Assembly (NCBI GenBank): GCA_020746105.1
Contig: CM036618.1
Span: forward strand, 112,909,308 to 112,973,307
DNA from: Trogon surrucura
Lineage: Eukaryota; Chordata; Aves; Trogoniformes; Trogonidae
Length of the DNA: 64,000 nt
Direction: 5' to 3'
Positions 22,301 to 34,500 of the stretch are shown here, piece by piece. Under the pieces are notes generated by a model, which saw only the letters and a list, made by a program, of their open reading frames with translations, searched no databases and was not told where the DNA came from. The position numbers were made by a program, and so were the translations under genes. Position 1 is the first letter of the stretch, and each line of letters begins with the position of its first letter.

Positions 22301-22969
22301 CCTGGCATCTAGGAACTAGATTAAATGACACATTGAAACAAAGGTTAGTCTGGTTTTATTACTGCGCTGTGTATATGTGTGTATCTACGCACACACCAGG
22401 GCAAATTAAAGTAAAATTGCCTAAGGCATTTTCAGTTTCAAGTTCTTAAAATAACCAACTTCGGAGTTGTTCTCTACCAGCCTTATTTTTACATTAAAAC
22501 TACACTGTGCCCAGAATATTTTTGCAGCATTCAGTAACATCGCATATACAGCTGCCTCTCTCTCCCTTTTCCTTTCTTTATGCCTATGGTTGCCCTTTTG
22601 TTTCTCCATAACCTGCAATATCCCTCCAAGGAGCAAAGCGAAACAATTCTATATTGCTCAGGAGAAGGAATCCACCTCCTGACTCTCAGCTGTGATATGA
22701 GAGCAGTCTGCACTGAACCTCACACCACGCAAGGTACTTCACTTGCAAATTCCTCCTAGCAATGAAAGGAAAAATAAGAACCAGCAGTTCACAAAAAAAT
22801 ATTCGCATTAAAGTGACAGCTGTAAGCATCCCATATAGACTGCTCTCTAACAAGACAGAAAATAGTGGAGTTGAAGAACAATTAGAGGGGAAAATAAAAT
22901 TTCTGTGGAATATTAGTATTTACTGACTGAGTTATATTCTCAAATGTAACACCAAAATAGGTTTTATCT
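19347..22969. other. No gene or repeat recognised
   Basis: AT-rich unique-looking DNA. Holds a T/G tract at about 20,940-20,982 and an A-run then T-run at about 21,593-21,626. A 123-codon open frame at 22078-22449 (plus) has no recognised domain and is not called. Confidence 0.5.
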
Positions 22970-23462
22970 GCCACAGAATCACCTAGATAGGAAAGAATTC
23001 CAACCGTTAACCTAACACTGACAAGTCCTCAACTAAACCACATCCATAAGCACTATGTCTACATGACTCTTAAATATCTCCAAGAATGGGGACTCCACCA
23101 CTGCCCTGGGCAACCTGTTCCAATGTCTGATAACCCTTTCAGTAAAGAAATGTTTCCTCATATCCAACCTAAACTTCCCATGGTGCAACTTGAGGCCATT
23201 TCCTCTTGTCCTGTCACTTGTTACTTGGTTGAACAGACTGACACCCACCTCTTCACAACCCCCTTTCAGGTAGTTGTAGAGAGCAATAAGGTCTCCCTCT
23301 CAGCCTCCTTTTCTTCAGGCTGAACAACCCCAGTACTCTCAGCCGCTCCTCGTAAGATGTGTGCTCAAGACTCTTCACCAGTCTTGTCGCCACTCTCTGG
23401 ACAATCTCCAGTACCTCAGCATCCTTGTCGTGAGAGGCTCAAAACCAAACACAGTTCAGGAT
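22970..23462 (-). mobile_element. CR1 LINE 3' end
   Basis: Minus-strand copy; the 3' end is on the left (CACAGAATCACCTAGATAGG). Translation gives EVLEIVQ-like, [20 protein letters not shown], then [20 protein letters not shown] and [20 protein letters not shown], closing with a stop at about 23,033. That is the CR1 ORF2 C terminus and 3' tail. 5'-truncated at about 23,462; one or more frame changes before 23,250. Confidence 0.92.
23033..23248 (-). pseudogene. CR1 ORF2 C-terminal remnant
   Basis: About 71 codons ending at the normal CR1 ORF2 stop. Contains [20 protein letters not shown] and [14 protein letters not shown], the basic C-terminal segment of the protein. The upstream part of the same region is in another frame, so only this end remains open. 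Confidence 0.8.
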
Positions 23463-26400
23463 GTCTTCTCTATCTTGTTCTTATATCACCAAGGTTTTAG
23501 TACCATAGATTTTGTACTAATTATTTTCAAGCCTATTTCTTTTTCTTTATGGCACCATATATTCCCTCCAATTCCCCATGCCTCAGCCTGGGGCTGCTCA
23601 CCTGAAGCCTGCTTGCCAGAAACTACACACCCTTCTGGTCACCAGGGCTTTGTGGCTAAAGTGCTGTTTATTGTATACATCAGGTCCTGTTTCTGTCTTT
23701 GATTCGTTAGGCATCTACAGCAAGCTGATTGTGTTTTACTTTCCTACCTTCTCAGCAACCACTTCAGGGTATGTATTCTCAGAAATTATTTCAGAAGTTC
23801 AAAACCTGCTTGCAGCAAGCAGAGGAGAGTGAATGAAAGTTTAAACCAAAAAGTCTTTTTACTAAATACTACTTTTATGCTGTCTGTGGTTCTGTCAAGG
23901 AGAGAAAAAGGGTCAAGACACCACATGAATTAAAATAATTATTCTTATGAGAATGATAAAAAAAAAAAGGATTCAATTTTTCCACCTTGCAATGGGAAGA
24001 TATTTTAAAAACAAAGCCACTTCTGAAATCCACAGGTGTTTAACTTTGTGTATGTGTGAGATTTTAATAAAATACTGTGTTTAGAGATTTATGATGGGCT
24101 CTTCTGATTCCAGCTTTGGAGGAGGGCTGAGGCAGGACAGAGGATAAAAGATGCACATATGGATGTTAGCTCCACTATTTGAATTAATGTTTTTCTTGAC
24201 ATAACCTGAAAGCCCTACACCAGCATTCAGCCTGAAAGGGTGTTAAATAGAATCCATCTAATAAAAGATTTGCTACACATGAAATTAAATTAGACAGGCA
24301 GCCTAATTGTTTTCACAAAAAATATGAACTGGTGCACCTGTATTACCCAGAATTACCTAACTAATTACGTTGATGAGATCTCAACCTCGCAAAAGAGCAA
24401 TAGCTCCAATTCTACATGACAGCTGTATCAAATGTTTTTTCGTGCGTTTTAACCAGGTACCAATTTAAGCCGTTCATAGTCTTTTCCATTATTTGGGAAA
24501 TTTGACTACGTTAAACTTCTGATTTCTAGTTGATTTAGTTAAACGTCTGTATGATTGAATCCTTCTGTGTTTGTTATTCATTACCAATAAACAATATATC
24601 AGATCACAGACGGTGGAGAATGCATAAAGCTTTATATGCACCCATTCCAATGAGGTGATTTTTACACGATGGTTTGGGTGACGCAATGTTTTCTTCTAAA
24701 GGGTGAATCCAGACGGAATAGCATTTCCTCAGAAACAGAAGAGGCAGAGTTGTCTAGAACAACTGGTATTAAACCTGAGACCCGATTCCTGAAGAATATC
24801 CCAATATGGAGAAGTGAAGCATATCCTCAAATAATCCTAGATATACACATACATCTCTGCATATATTTACATCTATGGAGGGAGACAAAATGTATTTTCT
24901 GGGATACCTGCATGAAGCCTGGTGTGTTTTTGATCTATTGCCTTGTGTCTTTTTCCAGCAGATGGAAAGCACTTTAAAAAAAAAAACATTTTAAAAAAAA
25001 TCAAACGAGTCTAATACAGCAGCTCCAAACCCAATAAGGCAGGAAGCTCCACCGGGACACATTCCCCAGCTTAATGATATCATTTATCAGTCTTTACTGC
25101 AATCCCTCCAAAACAAGAAGTTTCTCTACTATCTTTTTGTTCAGTTTTTTTTTTAAAAAAAAGAATAATCTCTGAAGCATTGTCATCAGAAAATTATCCT
25201 GTATTTGTGAGAGAATTACTGTTACACTGATTTATGTCATATTCTTAAAGCTTTTAGAATCAACAGAGACAAGAGGAGAAAAAAAATCTCAATGTGAGAA
25301 TTTTCAGCTTTATTTGTAGGACACGTATTTGTAGAAGAACTGAAGATGTTGAGTATCTAATTTAATTGCCTAAGGGTAATATTAATTACCAAAGAACACC
25401 CAAAATATATTTATTAAATACTGAAAACTCCTTATTGGAAGTATAATCCAGTAAATGTCAAGATGAAGCTAATCCTGCATTTAACTCCTTTTAACTTTCT
25501 GAAGAGACTTGAATTCAGATTCTCTACGGAGCTGTACTTCATATTTAGTATGTATTTCCATAATGTTGCATGTGGATCAGAGCAATAAATCTGTAGTGCT
25601 TATTGACTTTTGGGGATCATTTTATCAAAATATTTCCTCCCTTCTGTAGGGAGCCCAAGAGTCCGACTGCAAGTCTCCAGGAGGATACTGGAAAGAGACA
25701 GGCAAGGTTTGAGTTTTCTCGGGCACTGAATATTCATAGAAGGTACCAGCAAGGATGTAATTGGAAAAATGATCTCTAGTCTTATGCCTATCGAAGATAA
25801 ATCATGTTTTAAACCCAGGTCAATACAAAGACACTGGGTATATTTCAAATATTAATGAGTTCTTCTATGAACAAGTTAAAGAGCATGTGAGTGTAAGGGA
25901 TCAGAAAACAGAATTCCTGGGCATTAATGACACTTTTGGCCAAGTGGGAAGAATAACCTTGGTATATCCAGCATATCTCAATGCATGTCCTTTTGGCCTG
26001 CTGCACGTTTATCGTTTCATTATATACAATTCCACCTAATCGGTCTGCATCATTTAACAATTTATGCTAGACTTATTGTTCTATAGTCCTTTGACTGTCC
26101 AGGGCTCTTTCAAAGCAGCTTTAATATTCCATCCTATTTTTGCAGCTGAAAGATCTAAACAAGATTTTCTGGCCATTTGTCAGCAAATTTAGTGACAATA
26201 CCAAGAACGGAGCTTACGCTGCTCCTTGGCAGAACGAAATTGCACTGTAGATTAGGAGAGTGCTCTCTCTGATGTCTATCACATTTAATTCACTAGTTAC
26301 AAATAAAGTTTCATGATATGCATCTACTATCTACCGTGAAAAGTAAACTTCAAGAAATCAAATTAGACTTTCTGAGGAGTTTCCCCTTCCTTATCTGAGA

Positions 26401-26475
26401 AGTGGCAACTGATGATATAAGCAATATTAATTATCTGCAAATATGAAGGAAAAAAAAGGTTGATTTAAATTTGTT
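23463..26475. other. No gene recognised; one TAAT-rich block
   Basis: Unique-looking AT-rich DNA. At about 24,300-24,460 there is a stretch with several TAATT/AATTA motifs and a CACCTG E-box (24335-24340) that looks less random than its surroundings. No exon-like frame. Confidence 0.45.
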
Positions 26476-26569
26476 ATTATTCTAATACTTCAAACACCAC
26501 ACTATTTCTCCATCTGCCAAAGGGTATTCTTCTAATATTTCAAATATCACACACTTCTCCATCTGCCAA
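26476..26569 (+). repeat. Tandem duplication, about 50 bp, two copies
   Basis: ATTATTCTAATACTTCAAAC... to ...TTCTCCATCTGCCAA (26476-26520) is repeated as ATTCTTCTAATATTTCAAAT... to ...TTCTCCATCTGCCAA (26526-26569), with a few substitutions and a small gap. A local duplication that has aged slightly. Confidence 0.8.
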
Positions 26570-26802
26570 TTAGCCATGCAGGTGCTCCTACAGAGAGCAA
26601 AGCATGCAGATCAGACTACTAAGAGCAAAACCCTCTAGTTAATTTCACCATCACCTGAAGTAACTTCTTATTCTGTCGAGGTTCTTGTATTATGCCTTGT
26701 ACCATCCTCATCTCTCAGCGACATGAACAGGATTTACCATATGAAGAGGAGATAACAGGCCTGCTAATACTGTAAAAAAAAAACCAAACCCAGTTGCAGT
26801 CA

Positions 26803-26922
26803 TGCAATGAGGGTGGTAAAACACTGAAACAGGTTGCCCAGAGAGGTGGTGGTGGCTCCATCCCTGAACACATTCAAGGTCAGGCTGGATGGGGCTCTGA
26901 ACAACCTTGTCTAGTTAAAGAT
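26803..26922 (+). mobile_element. CR1 3' end, left part (host of a nested CR1)
   Basis: AATGAGGGTGGTAAAACACT to GGCTGGATGGGGCTCTGAAC and CTAGTTAAAGAT closely follow the CR1 copy at about 10,235-10,360. It breaks at AAAGAT (26917-26922) and resumes at 28,393. Confidence 0.88.
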
Positions 26923-27001
26923 CACAGAATCACAGAATGTCAGGGGTTGGAAGGGACCTCAAAGATCATCTTGTCCAACCCCCCTGCCAGAGCAAGGCCA
27001 C

Positions 27002-27664
27002 CTACAGCAGACTCCATAGGAATGTATCCAGGCGGGTTTTGAATGTCTCCAAAGAAGAAGACTCCACAACCTCCCTGGGCAGCCTGTGCCAGGGCTCTGG
27101 CACCCTCACAGTGGGTTTTCTAATATTTTTATGGAACCTCCTATGTTCCAGCTTGCACCCATTGCCCCTTGTCTTGTCACTGGACGTCGCTGAAAAGAGC
27201 CTGGCACCATCCTGCTGACACTCCCCCTTGACATATTTATAAACATTAATGAGGTCACCCCTCAGCCTCATCTTCTCCAAGCTAAAGAGACCCAGCTCCT
27301 TCAGCCTTTCCTCATCAGTGAGATGTTCCACTCCCTTCATCATCTCTGTGGCTCTGCACTGGACTCTCCCAAGCAGCTCCCTGTCCTTCTTGAACTGAGG
27401 GGCCCAGAACTGGACACAATATTCCAGATGGGGTCTCACCAGGGCAGAGTAGAGGGGCAGGAGGACCTCTCTTGACCTACTAGCCACCCCCCTTCTAATA
27501 CACCCCAGGATGCCATTGGCCTTCTTGGCCACGAGGGCACATCGCTGGCTCATGGTCATCCTGCTGTCCACTAGAATCCACAGGTCCCTTTCTCCTACAC
27601 ATCTCTCCAGCAGGGCACTCCCCAACCTATACTGGCACATGGGTTTGTTCTTTCCCAGGTGCAA
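27002..27664 (-). pseudogene. CR1 ORF2 C-terminal remnant (220 codons open)
   Basis: Open from [13 protein letters not shown] through [60 protein letters not shown] and [19 protein letters not shown] to a stop, which are the post-catalytic RT and C-terminal regions in normal order. Its start is only where the frame reopens after the active-site region, so there is no real initiation here. Length of the open part argues for a moderately young insertion. Confidence 0.87.
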
Positions 27665-27957
27665 GACTCTTCACTTGCCCTTGCAGAATTTCATAGGATT
27701 TCTCCCCACCCAGCCCTCCAACCTGTCCAGGTCTCTCTGAATGGCAGCACAGCCTTCTGGTGTGTCATCCACTCCTCCCAGTTTTGTGTCATCAGCAAAC
27801 TTGCTGACAGTGCTCTCTAATCCCTCTCGTCCAGGTCATTGATAAATATATTGAACAGCACTGGCCCCAGCACTGACCCCTGAGGGACCCCACTAGACAC
27901 AGGCATCCAGCCAGACTCTGCCCCATTGACCACAACTCTCTGACTTCTTCCCTTCAA

Positions 27958-28344
27958 CTAATTAGTGACCCACCTCACTACTTGGTCATCCAGACCACAC
28001 TTTCTCAGTTTACCTATGAGGATGCTGTGGGAGACAGTGTCAAAGGCCCTGCTGATATCCAGATAGACCACATCCACTGCTTGGCCACTGTTCATCCACC
28101 CGGTTATGTCTTCATAAAAGGCTATCAGGTTGGTCAAACATGACCTCCTCTTGGCAAAGCTATGCTGACTGCTCCTAATAACCTTCTTATCCCTGATATG
28201 CCCAGAGACAGCGCCAAGGATAAGATGTTCCATCACCTTTCCAGGGATGGAGGTGAGGCTGACTGGTCTGTAGTTACCCAGGTCATCCATCCTGCCCTTC
28301 TTATAGACTGCAGTGACATTCGCTGTCCTCCAGTCTTCAGGCAC
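27958..28344 (-). pseudogene. CR1 ORF2 early RT remnant (128 codons open)
   Basis: Carries PEDWRTANVTAVYKKG, NYRPVSLTSIPGKVMEHLIL, LTNLIAFYEDITGW and VVYLDISRAFDTVSH, the fingers and palm motifs up to motif A of the CR1 RT (LDISRAFDT corresponds to LDFSKAFDT and keeps the first palm Asp). The frame stops after VVRWVTN. The next motif ([12 protein letters not shown]) is readable just downstream in another frame. Confidence 0.87.
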
Positions 28345-28392
28345 CTCATCTGTTCCCCATGACTTACCAAAGATGATGAAGAGTGGCCTAGC

Positions 28393-28468
28393 AAAGATGT
28401 CCCTGCCTACTGTTGAATCAGATGACCTTTAGAGGTCCGTCCCAACCCAACATATTCTATGACTCTAT
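28393..28468 (+). mobile_element. CR1 3' end, right part (host of a nested CR1)
   Basis: AAAGATGTCCCTGCCTACTG, GATGACCTTTAGAGGTCCGT and ATTCTATGACTCTATG complete the plus-strand CR1 interrupted at 26,922. Confidence 0.87.
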
Positions 28469-31307
28469 GTAATGAAAAAGAAGATCTTTTATACAGGTTT
28501 TTGCTTTTTATAATCTAAAAGCTTCATAATCTACAGACTTGTAGTGTGTGTGGTGCCATAACTGACAATGAATTTATTTGATGCAGTAACTTGGAGGTGA
28601 TCCTGGGTCCCTCACCTCTATATATCTGACTGCAGCAAAAAGCAAGTCCCTTCATCCTCAAGCAGTAAAAGCGAGAGCAGTGAACTGGAGTCTCGACGGT
28701 TGTCTCAGTTGCAGCGATTACTACAGGAGGCAATGATGGAAATTACAGTGGTCTCAGGCACTGTGTCACTGCACAGAGGTGCCAGAGGAGGATCTGACTT
28801 AGTGGGAGCAATTAAACTGGCATCCTCAGAGCTTAGAGCATAAAGGATTTAAAAACTCCCCTCCTGTGAAGGAGTTACACCTGGGAGTGGCACCCAGAGC
28901 TCTCCTGCAGTCCGCAAGCTCCATAGGAAGAGCCCTGGGAAACTGGCACATCTGAGGTTCACAGAAAACCCACATTTCTTTCTAGCTGCATAGAGAAAGA
29001 CTAAACAAAGGCTCTGTTTTTTAAAAACCTTGGCCCAAGTATTGTCAGTTTTATCTTATATCAATAATTAATGCAATTAATGGGCAGCATATATACCTGT
29101 ACTGAGTCTCCGTGAAAGATGCTACTATTGTATTCATGATTTTATTTTGCTTTGCACTTCAAGAATAAACCTTGGGGTGGAAAAGAGACACTGTTGCTAT
29201 AATTTATTCATTATCTGCCTTGAAAAAAAATTGGAGTATTTACAACTCCAAGAATGTGAGGCAAACAATTAAGGAGGTGCTGCTGTTTGCTGTTGCTTAG
29301 GGGTGATGGAGCATGCACTGCGTGACATGAACAATTACCGGACCCTACTGAAAGTTTCTGTGCTAGCATACAATGGTCTCTGTCTTGATTTGAAACAACC
29401 ATCTGAAAATAAAAACTGTAAGGATTAGTTGCCAAATTTAGCAGAGCCCCAAGCTTAATTGAGCAATAATTACAGACGGATACCAAAACAGTCAAGCCCA
29501 CATTTAAGAGGTTTACACATAAACAGCAAAGACACTAAGCCCTTTTCTTTACTCCGGTATGATATTAGAGACTGTATAAATACTGTGGCTGTGACATCTG
29601 TAGCATAGGAACTCTGTGTGTAGACACAATAAAAGCTTATTTTTTTATTTTCAAACAAATTCTCTCAGATCTAATTTCGAACCCAATTGCTCTTCAGTTC
29701 TTTCCCAAAGCTAACTCAAGTCACAAGAGAACAAACATTCAAGGTCCCCCCTAATTAAAGAGGACTTGTCTTACGTTGCTGTGAGGACACCTTCTGCCCC
29801 CTCCCAGGAAGCTTGGTGGTCTCTGTTTTGAGACATCAAACTCAAACAGGACAAATGAGATTCTGAGTCTTTGTTCCTCTTTCTTCTCCAAGGTAATTAA
29901 AACCAGCAGACAGAAAGAAGGCTCAGGTTGACTTTCTTTTATTAGGGTCGGCTAATTAAACCATGATATTTTGAAAGTGCCTATCATTTTCCTATCAGGG
30001 GAGGAAATTTTTGAAAATGTCTTCAGGACTCAGGGCTTCAATAAGCAACGATTAAAAATCTTTTATATTTAGGATCCTGAGTCCTACTGACAAGGAACAT
30101 GTCTCCAGGTTCTAAGTCATCTAGCTATTTTGAAATGCCAGCCTGAGTGCAAATTCACAATTTGCAGCTGCTAAAGGATAGAAAGCTCACAGGATGTTCT
30201 AAGTACAAGTGTCCCTCTTGGTCAGGATGTGCAGTTCCCATGCTCCCTGGCAGTGTAGACGATCAGCATCTAAGCAAATCCTATTTGGCCCCCATAGAGA
30301 TCCTACCCTCTTCTAGGAGACCTGGAGCCCTGCTCCAGCAGCTCTTCATGGCAACAGAGAGTGTGCTGCAGCAGAACTGTTTACAGACCAGGCTCAAGCC
30401 TAATTTATGAATTGTGAGAGTAAATTCACATTCCAAAAATTTCATGGAAGTGGGTTTCATCTGTTAACAGAACTGATCTGCTTTTTTCAAGACATTCAGA
30501 GTAGGCCTTTTCCCCAGCAGATGTGGAGACCACAGCTCCACTGCAGTTAATGGAACCAGACTGACTGACAGCAGTAGAGAAGTTAGCTCAGGATTTTACT
30601 GTTTTAATACTAAGCGGATTTTGTTTGGACTCTAGTTTCAACACACTGTACCTCCCCTCAGGCACTTGTTTGATATCCTGCTTGGCTAATTTGTACTAAA
30701 CATTAAATATGCATGTTTGCTGTTGTCTATGGGACTAAAATATTCAACCTACCCATGCATGCTATAGTCAGGTTCCCCCATACACTCCGGAGTCATAAGA
30801 ATATGCTATAATAGGCATACCTGTACATTTGGGAATGCACCTGAAAATTTATAAAAACATTTTCAACTGCTTACTGAGTCTTTAATTGTAGCCACTGATG
30901 TGTTTGCTCCCCATGCAATTGCATAACAATTGAAAGACCTATTTGTATGCCTACAAATTCTGAATTTTAGCATATTCTTATTTCAGTAAGAACTCAAACC
31001 CCCTCTGAACAAGGCACGAACACTTCTTGCCTAAGGTATTTTTTTTCTAAAATTAGAAAAATTGGAAGTAAATGAAAATCAAAACTCCTGAGCTGCATCT
31101 TCCCTTGCTATCATACCAGCAGAGAGTACACTCTAAACCCTGAGAATCACATCTCCACCTGAGGCAGAGACAAAGACAAATGCAACAGCCTAGTATCAAG
31201 CAACATCACCACCTCGTTGAGAGCTGCAGCGTGCTGTCTGTCAGGTTATATCTGGCTGTTGCAAAGCAAAAGCAGGCAACCTGCTCCTCCTGTTAGCAGT
31301 TTGTTGC
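28469..31307. other. No gene supported; one exon-like open frame
   Basis: Unique-looking DNA. On the plus strand, 28601-28840 is an 80-codon open frame with a possible splice acceptor (CTCTATATATCTGACTGCAG ends at 28635) and a helix-like Leu/Glu/Arg-rich middle. There is no recognised similarity, and length alone is not significant, so it is not called as a gene. Confidence 0.35.
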
Positions 31308-31535
31308 TGTGTTGGGTTTGCCTGGCCAGGTTTCAGCGGCAGGAAGGCTGTAGGGGTGGCTTCTGCAAGAAGGTGCTAGGAGTTTCCCCTAGCTCTGACA
31401 GAGCCAATGCCAGCCGGCTCCAAAGATGGACTCGCTACTGGCCAAGGCTGAGCCTGTCAATGACGATAGGATAGGAACGCCTCTGTGAAAACATATTTAA
31501 GAAATGGGGAATAAAGAACTGCACCACACAACAAC
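31308..31535 (+). mobile_element. LTR fragment of an avian endogenous retrovirus
   Basis: TGTGTTGGGTTTGCCTGGCC, GGGGTGGCTTCTGCAAGAAG, GCCAGCCGGCTCCAAAGATG, CTGGCCAAGGCTGAGCC and AACATATTTAAGAA follow, in order, a widespread avian LTR that I recognise from memory. It begins with TG and breaks off soon after the TATTTAA box (near 31,497), so only the U3 part is kept. No target duplication could be assigned because the 3' end is missing. Confidence 0.62.
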
Positions 31536-34500
31536 TGGTAGAGAAACAAAATTTACTGCATTACCCAATCTGTGTAGGCAAGACAGTAGAATTCAAACTT
31601 TTAAATTAGGGAAATAATTATTTGGCACCAAATTTGCTTCCTTTCTAATTCTCTCCCAACAGAAACCATAAAGATTCTGTCTGAAGAAAATATCACTCAC
31701 AGGTCAGATTGAAAAAATCCCAAGGTTCAAACCTAACCTTATCCAGGCATCCAATATTCAGAGAAGACAAGAGGAATCTGTTCTTTTTTCCTTCTAGTGG
31801 GTAGCCTGACCATTACCTGAGGTTGTTAACGGCCCTGACATTCCATGCCTAACTACTTCTTGCTTACTGTAATTGGGATAAACAACCTCTGAAAAATGAA
31901 GTTCTTTCTTTTATTAATTCATGGGCATGGAAAACCCTTTTATTTGGCCCTGTCAGCCCCACTATGCTGCCAGGAAGCCCTATCATCTCTCTGAGCTTAG
32001 CACACCCCCAAGAAGACAAGTGCCTCCAAAGCACATCCCTCATTCTGGATGCCTACGAACAAGATAGGTCTAACACTGGCCATAGACCCAGACTTTACAA
32101 TCAACTTCCCAATGACCTCAAGTGAGTGAATTCCAGGGCAATCTTAAATTCCACGTCTCCTTCAGCTTCGTTTTTCAAATCTCATACAGCATTGGTTTGA
32201 TTCTGATACTTCTGAAATGCAGAAGCAGTGCTGCATGTGGCTCAGTTCCTTGCAGTGAAAACACAGGTGAGATTTGACAAAGGATATTCTAATTTATCCT
32301 CTCAATAACTGGAAACTGCTCCTTGACTAAAACGTTAAGACTGGCAAAATGAAGCAGCCAGAATAAGGATTCAAGAAGGGTAAATTCAGGAGAGGAAGGC
32401 CTGAGCCTGAAAGGCACGTGGGAAAAAATCCTGAGATCTCAGAAGCAGCCATGGAGCCAGAGGAATGTTGCAGTTTCAAACTGCACCAAGATTAACCTGA
32501 TACAGAGTCAGAGGTCCAGATTTTGGTTGAACATGTAGTTCGTGATTAAATGAAGAGTGGCAGCAGCAATATCACCAGGGCAAAAGAGCACCAGAAAACA
32601 CTGTTTACTTTATAAAGTGGAGCTAGCACCAGGCTATGAGGACTGTTGCAACTGTCTTTCTCTTTGCAAAATGTTATAATATAATCTCACTGTGATGTGA
32701 CTTTTTTCATTCCAAGATAAAAAATATTGTCATGCAGCACGATACACGCGCTTAGTCTTTAAGCTATATATGTATGTCATTATATCTCACACAATAACTA
32801 GGCTAGACAAATTATTTCAACCCTCTGTTATGGACTTTAACTTGTCAAAGACTTTGCATTGCAAGGTAACAGAACACCTCAGCAAGTCAACAATATTAAG
32901 ACAAACTGCTACTCCTATATTCAAACCATAACCTATGTAGTTTTCACTGTTAAGTAGTCTGGCTAGCAAGAGCCCTCTGGTCTTATTAGTATGATCTACA
33001 TTTATTTTCTAAAAACAAATGTTTTATGATTTATTTCTCTCTCCTAATACAGCATGATGGCAAAATCTGTGATTTAACTCCTCTGCAGTTATAGCTCTGA
33101 CTACAGCCAAGAGTTCAGAATATTCTTTGTCAACTATAATATGTTCTATGGAGCATAGATCTTTTGCTGCCAAAGTTTTCATGTGAAGTTGAATTTTAAG
33201 TACTAAAAGTAGATTAGCTTGGCAAATGGAAATACTATTAGGCATTCAACAACTGTTCACACAGAGCCCGGAATATAAAAATTGAGCTGATGAAACCAAC
33301 AGCTTGACAGGGAAAGAAAGAGCATGAACACTTCATTATCATCACTTTTTTTCCAGAGAGAGCTCTGAGACAGCAAAGAAAATATATCACCCACTGGCTA
33401 ATAACAAAGCAAACTGGTTGGATTTAGATTTGGTTCAAAACCAGTGAAGGTTACCAACACACCACCTCTGTTCTGATCCAGAGCTCACAGCAGCTCTCAG
33501 TGATTTTTCCTCTCAGTCAGGAATGAGCTCGTCTTTTTCTCAATGCTTCAGACCTTAACCGAAAAGTTCAAATGCTGTAAAAAAATTTTTTTTTAGTTGT
33601 CTACAATTCATGAAATTCTCACCTTGCATAAAACATCCTTCATGTTTGAATCACTGAGACAGTGATGGATTTGAAGAGTCTAGCTTTCAAAAAAAGATCT
33701 ACAATCTATTGTTCAAATAGAGAAGCACTTTTCATAGGCATCCAGAATTGCCTTTGCATTTTTGTGGTTATAGTATGGTCATTGATGCCTGCAACTCTCC
33801 ATCTAAACACAGATTCGAATCAACGAGGATTATAATGTCAGTGCATAGCTCTTCATCTATACTTTTGTCTACAGGCAGATCATCTCTGATTTCACTCAGC
33901 TCCTCCTAACCAAGAAAACCAAACTGTCTTTACAAATCATACTACTAATACCAGAAAGTCCTCTATAACCAGAAAAACAGTAACACTTAAAAATAAGTAC
34001 AAAATCCCACCATGAGTACAAAATGCATTATCATCAGATATTTTTGCATGTAGGCAAACTTGACATATTTATTTTCAGCTGAAATGTCCCAGCCAAAATA
34101 TTTCAACAGTTAAAAAAAAAAACAAAAAAAAATCCCCACAAAATCAAATTTTCAGTTTTGTGTTTAAGCAACATTTTGCTAAAATGCTTTGGGGATTTTT
34201 ACTAACGTAGCACAATTTTTTTCTCCTCAAAACCAAAATATTTCACAGTGAGTTGGGTATTTGCAGGTGGAGGAAAGGACATCGCTAACTAACAAAGTCC
34301 TTCTGATTTTGTAAGTCTATATAACTTCTGACATGGGCCCCAAATTTTGGTTGAGTTGAAATAATTGTGACAAACCTTTATTTGCAGATGAGAAATGTGG
34401 ATGACAAAACCCAAACAGATCATCAAAAATGTAATGATTTGCAGAGAAATCAGACATGCAAAAAACAGCACAGATCTTATGCCTCAGTGAGGAGTGCACG

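Larger units (their letters stand above)
26923..28392 (-). mobile_element. CR1 LINE, about 1.47 kb, inserted in another CR1
   Basis: Minus-strand element whose 3' end is on the left: CACAGAATCACAGAATGTCA is the reverse of the ATTCTGTG terminal repeat. From 5' to 3' it carries [71 protein letters not shown] (both Asp kept, 27788-27799), [19 protein letters not shown] and [12 protein letters not shown], so nearly the whole RT domain and C terminus are present. It is flanked by AAAGAT on both sides (26917-26922 and 28393-28398). Frames are broken at about 27,955, around 27,820 and near 27,665. Confidence 0.93.

Noticed and set aside
22078..22449. 123-codon open frame on the plus strand
   Set aside because: No recognised domain, no start or splice context, and a length expected by chance in 64 kb.
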